Assembly (NCBI GenBank): GCA_964471755.1
Contig: CAYYJM010000356.1
Location: 1-5,507, forward strand
DNA length: 5,507 nt
From: CAYYJM01 sp964471755
GTDB lineage: Bacteria > Planctomycetota > Planctomycetia > Gemmatales > Gemmataceae
Direction: 5' to 3'
Each line of letters begins with the position of its first letter. The stretch's first letter is position 1. Positions 1 to 4,439 of this stretch are shown here, piece by piece. A program made the translations under genes and the position numbers. Under the pieces are notes generated by a model, which saw only the letters and a program-made list of their open reading frames with translations, did no database searches and had not been told where the DNA came from.

Positions 1-1
1 C

Positions 2-91
2 ACCGGCGTGCCCCTCAAAATCCCCTACCACCCGCAACATCGCAACCGGCTCCGGCCTTGGGAGTGGCGATACCTTGTCCTCACGCGCTGA
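2..91 (+). CDS. possible 3' end of an unidentified plus-strand gene (partial)
   Basis: An open frame enters from the left edge and stops at TGA 89-91, giving 29 residues ending in RPWEWRYLVLTR. I do not recognise the protein. Support is compositional only: G or C occurs at 20/29 first, 14/29 second and 23/29 third codon positions, the ordering expected of a true frame in GC-rich DNA. If real, it converges on the kinase gene at 81-1139 and the two stops overlap by 11 bases. The competing reading is a minus-strand gene starting at ATG 40, which has a GGAG nine bases upstream. It would use the complementary codon register, in which the wobble position is less GC-rich. The stretch is too short to decide firmly. 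Confidence 0.33.
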   Translation, partial: TGVPLKIPYHPQHRNRLRPWEWRYLVLTR

Positions 92-1139
92 GCGCGTGCC
101 GGATGTGTGCGGCCAGCTCCTCGTACGTCTGATGCCGATCCTGGGGCTTCTTGGCGAGCATCTTCTGCACCAGGGCCGACACTTCGCGTTTGATACCGGG
201 AACGACCTGCGTCAGCGGTCGCGCTGGCTCGTTGATGTGCTTCAGGATCACTTCCATCGCCGACCTGCCCGTGAACGGCAGCTGCCCAGCCAGGGCGTGG
301 TAGAGTGTCGCTCCCAGTGAGTAAACGTCGGCCCGGTGATCGGCCTCATCGGCGTTGCACGCCTGTTCCGGGGCGACATAGGCTGCCGTGCCGGTGATGT
401 GACCCTGCGACGACACCGACGCCACGCCACGCAACAGACGATTGCCGATGACGGCTCCGAGACCGAGATCGGCCACCTTGACCAGGCCGTCGTCGGTGAC
501 CATGATGTTTTCCGGCTTCAGATCGCGATGAATGATGCCCATCTGAAGGGCGGCCTTCAGCCCCTTGACCAGGTGGTAGGCCATCTGCAAAACCCAGGTC
601 GTCGGCAACAGAGTGCCGGTCGGCCGACCTCCCGCCTCGGGCCGTTTCGCGGCGTGCGTGCGCATCACCTGGCCCAGGGTAAAGCCCTGGACGAACTCGA
701 CGACGAGGTACGGAAACGGATCGTCGTCGTAGTCCCACAGACGCAGGATGTTCGGGTGATTGAGGTGGGCCAGCAGGGCGGCCTCGGTACGGAGCTGTTC
801 ACGCAGAGCCGCCGTGTTCTCGACCTCGGCCAGACGCGGTATCTTGACCGCCACGGTCACCGGCAGCTTGACGTGATGAGCTCGGTACACGATGCACGAA
901 CTGCCCATTCCGATCGGCTGATCGAGCCGATACTTGCCCAGAATCGAGCCGGATTCGGGCAGGCTGGCGAAGGCGACCGACGGCTCTGGCAGAGCCGTCT
1001 GTTCCTGGGCCAGCGCGACCGAATCGGTCGCCGAGGCGGCACCGGCCTCGTCCCCGATTCGGGCTGGAGTGCGCGTCCGCCCGGTCGGGTTGACACCCGC
1101 CTGACGCTGGGCCCCGGTCTCGGGTCGCCTGGACTCCAT
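81..1139 (-). CDS. Hanks-type serine/threonine protein kinase (352 aa)
   Basis: Predicted cytoplasmic Ser/Thr kinase that transfers ATP gamma-phosphate to protein hydroxyls. Residues 1-66 are a low-complexity Ala/Pro/Arg-rich leader. The kinase domain spans about 69-350: glycine loop from G77 (GMGSSCIVY), VAVK with Lys99, helix-C Glu119, catalytic loop HRDLKPEN with Asp206, Lys208 and Asn211, DLG 224-226 as the metal-binding motif, an activation segment rich in Ser/Thr (241-251), APE 256-258, and DVYSLG with Asp271. It ends soon after the last kinase helix, with no transmembrane segment, PASTA or WD repeats, so it is a stand-alone soluble enzyme. Oddities are Cys82 at the third glycine of the P-loop and DLG in place of DFG. 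The frame stays open upstream to 1445, inside the next gene. I chose ATG 1139 because GAGGACGGAG precedes it and the extra upstream residues look like shadow translation. It lies 166 bases downstream of the other kinase. The substrate is unknown. Confidence 0.93.
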   Translation of the reverse strand: MESRRPETGAQRQAGVNPTGRTRTPARIGDEAGAASATDSVALAQEQTALPEPSVAFASLPESGSILGKYRLDQPIGMGSSCIVYRAHHVKLPVTVAVKIPRLAEVENTAALREQLRTEAALLAHLNHPNILRLWDYDDDPFPYLVVEFVQGFTLGQVMRTHAAKRPEAGGRPTGTLLPTTWVLQMAYHLVKGLKAALQMGIIHRDLKPENIMVTDDGLVKVADLGLGAVIGNRLLRGVASVSSQGHITGTAAYVAPEQACNADEADHRADVYSLGATLYHALAGQLPFTGRSAMEVILKHINEPARPLTQVVPGIKREVSALVQKMLAKKPQDRHQTYEELAAHIRHALSA

Positions 1140-1241
1140 CACTCCGTCCTCGTTGCAGCGCGCGAATCTGAGAGAGGGGTGTGACGATCCGTGGCAGACG
1201 TGGGACGGGCTGGAAATACCGGCTCGGATCGCACCCGTACA

Positions 1242-1270
1242 AACATGGGTCACGTCGGCGCGGTTGTCAA
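1242..1270 (-). promoter_or_regulatory. candidate sigma70-type promoter for the distal kinase
   Basis: On the minus strand a perfect TTGACA (1265-1270) is followed after 17 bases by CATGTT (1242-1247), which matches TATAAT at three of six positions. It sits in the 166-base gap between the two kinase genes, about 100 bases before ATG 1139. The -35 and the spacing are good but the -10 is weak, and planctomycete promoters are poorly characterised, so this is a candidate only. Confidence 0.3.
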
Positions 1271-1305
1271 ACAATCCGGCGAATTCGTCGAAGACCGAAG
1301 AATCG

Positions 1306-2262
1306 TCACTGCTCCGGCAGGCGTTGCAGCGCGTCGCGGAACTGGGCGACCGTCTGGAATCGGTCGTTCGGCTCACGTTCGATGGCCTTCTTGAGGAAGG
1401 CCACGGTGGCGTCGTCCAGGTCCGACCGGTGGTCGCGCGGATCACGACCAGGGTTGCGCAGGTGGTTGATCAGCGTCTCCATGCTGGTGGCCTTTTCCCA
1501 GGGCAGGGCGAAGGTGAACAGCTGGTAGGCCGTCACGCCCAGAGCGAAGAGGTCCACCCGCGCATCGGTCGCCTGCCGGCGAATCAGTTCCGGGGCCAGA
1601 TACTCCGTCGTGCCGGTTCGGTTGCCCGGCTTGAGGAACTCCGGCGTGTTCGGAATCGTCAGGCCGAAATCGATCAACTTGATCACCTTGTCGGTGGTCA
1701 GCATGACGTTACGCGGACAGATGTCGCGATGAAGGAAGCCGCTCGTGTGCAGGTACTCCAGAGCGTCGGCGAGTTGACGCAGGATGGAGATGCGCAGGCC
1801 GTTCAGTTCCGGGCTGCGCGTCTCGACCATGAAGTTGAGGCCCATGCCTTCGAGGTACTCCATGACGAGATACATCTCGCCGGCCGTGGTCAGGCCGTAC
1901 TCGAAGGTCTGCACGATGTTCTTGTGCTTGAGGGCCATGCAGATGGCCCCCTCCTTCGGCTTGTGCAGACCGACGAAGCGGGCCTCGAACTTGGCGGTCT
2001 TCTCCTTGTCGAGGATCTTCAGGCAGACGATTCGGCCGAGGCTGCGATCCTGGGCGCGCCAGACCTTGGACATGCTCCCCTGGCCGGTACGGTTGAGCAG
2101 GGTGAAGCGCTTCTCGATGTCGATGCGCGGAAGTTTGACTTCCTTCGGCTTCGGAGGCGGCTTCGGCGCGGTCGGCTTCCCGGCCGCGGTCGGCTTCTTA
2201 CCGCCGGCCGGCTTCCTGGCCTTGTCCTTTTTGCCGCCGAAGAGGAAGTCGAAGAATCCCAC
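1306..2262 (-). CDS. serine/threonine protein kinase with HRDICPRN catalytic loop (318 aa, GTG start)
   Basis: Predicted protein kinase of the Hanks superfamily. The N-terminus is MGFFDFLFGG, a short aromatic/hydrophobic patch, followed by a Lys/Pro/Ala/Gly-rich linker (about 11-43). The kinase domain runs from about 48 to 316: glycine loop TGQGSMSKVW (59-68), Lys82 in VCLK, probable helix-C Glu104, HRD 178-180, Asn185, a canonical DFG at 198-200, APE 223-225 and Asp237 in DLFALG. The catalytic loop reads HRDICPRN, so the Lys normally two residues after the catalytic Asp is Cys182. ATP-binding Lys, HRD Asp and DFG are all kept, so it may be active but altered, or tuned; this is inference. There is no transmembrane helix or sensor domain. 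The start is GTG at 2262, preceded by GAAGAGG seven bases upstream; the first in-frame ATG lies well into the kinase domain. It lies 94 bases after accD, separated by a large hairpin. It is not a recent duplicate of the neighbouring kinase. Confidence 0.92.
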   Translation of the reverse strand: MGFFDFLFGGKKDKARKPAGGKKPTAAGKPTAPKPPPKPKEVKLPRIDIEKRFTLLNRTGQGSMSKVWRAQDRSLGRIVCLKILDKEKTAKFEARFVGLHKPKEGAICMALKHKNIVQTFEYGLTTAGEMYLVMEYLEGMGLNFMVETRSPELNGLRISILRQLADALEYLHTSGFLHRDICPRNVMLTTDKVIKLIDFGLTIPNTPEFLKPGNRTGTTEYLAPELIRRQATDARVDLFALGVTAYQLFTFALPWEKATSMETLINHLRNPGRDPRDHRSDLDDATVAFLKKAIEREPNDRFQTVAQFRDALQRLPEQ

Positions 2263-2269
2263 GGCCAGA

Positions 2270-2276
2270 CCTCTTC
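2270..2276 (-). promoter_or_regulatory. ribosome binding site for the GTG-started kinase
   Basis: GAAGAGG on the minus strand ends seven bases before GTG 2262 and supports that start. It directly adjoins the foot of the long hairpin at 2276-2340 and shares its terminal base, so folding or opening of the hairpin in the mRNA could affect ribosome access. Confidence 0.6.
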
Positions 2277-2340
2277 AGTTAGCCGCCGGCTTGCCGGCGG
2301 GGCTTTCGACAAAGACCGCCGGCAAGCCGGCGGCTAACTG
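2276..2340. repeat. REPIN-like perfect inverted repeat (25-base arms)
   Basis: The arms 2276-2300 and 2316-2340 are exact reverse complements over 25 bases, from CAGTTAGCC at the outer end to GGCGG at the inner end. The 15-base spacer can add a 4-bp CTTT/AAAG stem (2303-2306 with 2311-2314) closed by a CGAC loop. Each arm also contains its own palindrome, CCGCCGGC-TT-GCCGGCGG. Two inverted copies of a short palindromic unit with a small spacer is the layout of REP doublets (REPINs), which are dispersed by RAYT transposases; none is encoded here. I recall similar GCCGGCGG-rich units as dispersed intergenic repeats in planctomycetes but cannot verify this. No T-tract follows on either strand, so it is not a standard intrinsic terminator, though it could still stabilise or attenuate the accD-kinase mRNA. 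Confidence 0.85.
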
Positions 2341-2356
2341 GGGCACCTACCCCGGC

Positions 2357-3202
2357 TCAGTGTTCGCAATAATCGATGATCCGGGCGACCTCGGTCCGCA
2401 GATCCTGGCGGTGGACGATGCGGTCCACGAAGCCATGCTGGAGCAGAAACTCGCTGGTCTGGAAGCCCTCGGGCAACTCCATCCGAACCGTCGCCCAGAT
2501 GGTTCGCTTGCCGGCGAAGCCGATCAGCGCTCCCGGCTCGGCGAGGGTGATGTCGCCTTGCAGGGCGAAGCTGGCCGCCACGCCTCCCATGGTCGGGTTG
2601 GTCAGCACCGAGATGTACAGGCCGCCAGCCCGGTCGTAGCGGGCCAGGGCGGCGGAGATCTTGCCCATCTGCATCAGCGACAGGATGCCTTCCTGCATGC
2701 GGGCTCCGCCGCCGGAGCCGGAGACGAAGATCAACGGCAGACCCAGACGCGTCGCCTCCTCGGTGGCGCGGGTGAGCTTCTCGCCCACGACGGACCCCAT
2801 GCTGCCGGCCATGAAGGCGAAATCGGTCACGCCAAAGACCACCGGCCGGGCGCGAATGTAGCCCTTGCCGACGATCGCCGCATCGTACATGCCGGTCTTG
2901 GTCTGCTCCGCCTTCAGACGCTGCTCGTAGGGCAGGCGGTCGGTGAAACCCAGGGGATCGACCGGAGCCAGATCGGTGAACCATTCCTCGAAGGAGGCCT
3001 CATCGAGCAACTGGGCGATGCGCTGACGGGCCGGCAGGAGGAAGTGGTAGCCGCACTCCGGGCAGACGTTCAGGCGGATTTCCATCTCCTTGCGGAAGAT
3101 GGTCGCCTTGCACTGGGGACAGGGAATCCACAGGCCCTCGGGCACGCCCCGCTTGGCGCGGCTGGTCAGGGCCAGCTTCGAGCGGGTCTCGTTCGGATTC
3201 AT
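2357..3202 (-). CDS. accD: acetyl-CoA carboxylase carboxyltransferase subunit beta (AccD, 281 aa)
   Basis: With AccA this subunit transfers the carboxyl group from carboxybiotin on AccB to acetyl-CoA, making malonyl-CoA in the first committed step of fatty acid synthesis in the cytoplasm. The N-terminal zinc ribbon is complete: Cys28, Cys31, Cys47 and Cys50 with spacing C-x2-C-x15-C-x2-C. The crotonase-fold carboxyltransferase domain follows, with the SGSGGGARMQEG loop (161-172), LTNPTMGGVAASFA (200-213), EPGALIGFAG (222-231) and LPEGFQ (243-248). Length is close to the family norm (E. coli about 304), the difference lying mainly at the C-terminus. Compared with recalled E. coli SASGGAR, the loop appears to carry one extra Gly. 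Start is ATG 3202, with GAGGGTGAG just upstream. accA is not in the window. The gene follows the DUF1573 gene by 115 bases and precedes the kinase by 94, on the same strand. Confidence 0.97.
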   Translation of the reverse strand: MNPNETRSKLALTSRAKRGVPEGLWIPCPQCKATIFRKEMEIRLNVCPECGYHFLLPARQRIAQLLDEASFEEWFTDLAPVDPLGFTDRLPYEQRLKAEQTKTGMYDAAIVGKGYIRARPVVFGVTDFAFMAGSMGSVVGEKLTRATEEATRLGLPLIFVSGSGGGARMQEGILSLMQMGKISAALARYDRAGGLYISVLTNPTMGGVAASFALQGDITLAEPGALIGFAGKRTIWATVRMELPEGFQTSEFLLQHGFVDRIVHRQDLRTEVARIIDYCEH

Positions 3203-3317
3203 GCCGTCTCACCCTCACGCGGTCCGGCACGCTCACCGCGAGCGTCGTCGAACCCTATTAGCATCGGGACTCCCCCCCCTCCTCGTCAAGATCGTTCCGC
3301 GCCAGGAACACAGGCGA
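3203..3317. other. intergenic gap between the DUF1573 gene and accD
   Basis: This holds a weak 5-bp hairpin, GTTCC/GGAAC (3294-3298 and 3305-3309), just after the upstream stop and without a T-tract. It also has a run of eight C (3272-3279; G on the sense strand) and a TTGACG-like -35 (3284-3289) with no convincing -10 at normal spacing. A promoter for accD is plausible here but cannot be pinned down. Confidence 0.4.
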
Positions 3318-4295
3318 TCACGGCCGACGCCATTCGACGCGAACCGGAATGACGATCGGCTCGCCCGCCTTGCGATGAACCCGCACGGCACTTTCCAGGC
3401 CCTTTTCCGGCACCTGAGCCGCATCGACGCGCACCCGGAGCGTCGTCGCCGAGCCGGGCACGGCGGCATGAGTACACCGGATCGCCGTATGGCCTGTGTC
3501 GATTCGCTCGACCTCCACCGGCGCGGTCGCATCGCCCAGGAGAACCCGACGTGCGGGCAGCGGCTCGCCCGGTGTGCCGGTGATGATCACCTCGGCGGGA
3601 CGCACGACCACGCTGCCGCGCGCGTGCTTGTGAACCGTGACGGGGATGCGCAGTTCCGGGTAGTCCGGATCGCGGCTGTACAGGACCAGCCACTCGTCGG
3701 CCCGACCAGGCGGGTAGTCGGCTCCCACCTCGACGGTAATGGGCCGGGTCCAGCCCCCCTCCGGCCGACGCTGCGGCTCTCCCAGACGGGCACGCAGACC
3801 GGGAGCGGTTGTCTGAACAGCGGTCACGGCCAGGGGCGCGGATCGGGTGTCGCGAAGAGATAGCTCATGAGACAGGGTGCCGTCCGTGGTCAGGACCAGC
3901 GTGGGCGGCACCACCGCCACCTCGACCAGGAGCGTGGCGCGGATTTCCAGGGCGATCTCGCGCTGCTCGCCCGCCTCGCGGTAGGCCAGTCGTAGCCGCC
4001 AGGATTGTGGTCCAGCCGGCAGGGCGAGCGTGTTCCCCTTCAGTTCCAGGGTCGTCGCCTCGCCAGCGGCGAGAACCCGCTTCGATGGCTCAGGCCGCAG
4101 ACAGCCGCAACTCGTGGACAGGCCGACCAGCTCGATGGTCGCACTCCCCTTGTTGAACACGCTGAATCGATGCGTCAGCGGCACGCCGGCCTTCACCGAG
4201 CCCAGTTCGACGACGGGTTGCTCGCAGACCAGCTCGGCCCGGAGAGCCGGACTCGCCAGCAGGGTCAGGAGCAGGCACCAGAACGTACGCGGCAT
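3318..4295 (-). CDS. secreted DUF1573-domain protein (325 aa)
   Basis: Probable exported protein made of immunoglobulin-like beta domains. The N-terminus (MPRTFWCLLLTLLASPA) is a signal peptide: short basic start, Leu-rich core, likely cleavage after SPA (17) or ALRA (20). No lipobox Cys follows. The mature N-terminal domain (about 22-115) carries the DUF1573 hallmark: a spacing such as FSVFNKGSATIEL, then STSCGC with Cys63 and Cys65, then an AAGE turn before the next strand. Two further beta-rich segments (about 120-213 and 214-325) look like degenerate copies of the same fold; the last contains Cys274 but no CGC pair. The molecular role of DUF1573 proteins is not established; they are numerous in planctomycetes and Bacteroidetes. 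I chose ATG 4295 because GGGAG lies seven bases upstream and it gives a clean signal peptide. The frame stays open upstream to 4967, but that part is antisense to the plus-strand gene. Confidence 0.9.
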   Translation of the reverse strand: MPRTFWCLLLTLLASPALRAELVCEQPVVELGSVKAGVPLTHRFSVFNKGSATIELVGLSTSCGCLRPEPSKRVLAAGEATTLELKGNTLALPAGPQSWRLRLAYREAGEQREIALEIRATLLVEVAVVPPTLVLTTDGTLSHELSLRDTRSAPLAVTAVQTTAPGLRARLGEPQRRPEGGWTRPITVEVGADYPPGRADEWLVLYSRDPDYPELRIPVTVHKHARGSVVVRPAEVIITGTPGEPLPARRVLLGDATAPVEVERIDTGHTAIRCTHAAVPGSATTLRVRVDAAQVPEKGLESAVRVHRKAGEPIVIPVRVEWRRP

Positions 4296-4330
4296 GACAG
4301 GTCTCCCGCCTCGGGACGATCTCCCGGCGG

Positions 4331-4359
4331 GGTATAAGGGCTCGCCCAGCGCGGTGCAA
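4331..4359 (-). promoter_or_regulatory. candidate promoter for the DUF1573 gene
   Basis: On the minus strand TTGCAC (4354-4359) is followed after exactly 17 bases by TATACC (4331-4336), placing a transcription start about 30 bases before ATG 4295. Matches are three of six in the -35 and four of six in the -10. The same TATA reads as TATAAG on the plus strand (4333-4338), a five-of-six -10 for the divergent gene but without a recognisable -35. Confidence 0.4.
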
Positions 4360-4401
4360 GGCGAAGTCGAGAAAAAATCGGTACGAAAACGGACGCCCAG
4401 C

Positions 4402-4416
4402 CCCACTAATAGTGGG
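4402..4416. promoter_or_regulatory. small palindrome upstream of the plus-strand membrane protein gene
   Basis: CCCACT-AAT-AGTGGG is a perfect 6-bp inverted repeat with a 3-base centre, ending nine bases before the Shine-Dalgarno AGGAGG. It could be an operator for a dimeric regulator or a leader hairpin. There is no direct evidence for a binding protein. Confidence 0.4.
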
Positions 4417-4425
4417 AGAAGTTCG

Positions 4426-4431
4426 AGGAGG
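4426..4431 (+). promoter_or_regulatory. Shine-Dalgarno site deciding the start at 4440
   Basis: AGGAGG lies eight bases before ATG 4440 but only two before the in-frame ATG at 4434. The spacing therefore favours 4440 as the start. Confidence 0.75.
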
Positions 4432-4439
4432 AGATGGCC

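Noticed and set aside
1..40. Minus-strand gene start at ATG 40 (MLRVVGDFEGHAG)
   Set aside because: There is a GGAG nine bases upstream, but only 13 codons are visible and the codon-position GC pattern favours the opposite strand. It cannot be excluded.
1140..1445. 102-residue N-terminal extension of the 81-1139 kinase
   Set aside because: It overlaps the coding end of the upstream kinase, is Ser/Arg-rich shadow sequence, and a better start with a ribosome site exists at 1139.
1153..2337. 394-residue plus-strand open frame antisense to the 1306-2262 kinase
   Set aside because: It is antisense to a gene with full kinase motifs. Its product shows no family motif and is Arg/Gly/Leu-rich, as shadow frames in GC-rich DNA usually are.
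2276..2340. Intrinsic terminator for accD
   Set aside because: The hairpin is very strong but no T-tract follows on either strand, and nested palindromic arms fit a REP doublet better.
1306..3202. Defence, phage or CRISPR association for the kinases
   Set aside because: No nuclease, transposase, integrase, repeat-spacer array or tRNA is present; the neighbours are accD and envelope genes.
3261..3289. accD promoter built on TTGACG
   Set aside because: At 17-18 base spacing the -10 would be CGATGC or GATGCT, both poor. The better TAATAG lies too far away.
1784..3352. 522-residue plus-strand open frame across accD and the kinase
   Set aside because: It spans the antisense of accD, the REPIN-like repeat and part of the kinase, all better explained on the minus strand. 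It has no recognisable domain.
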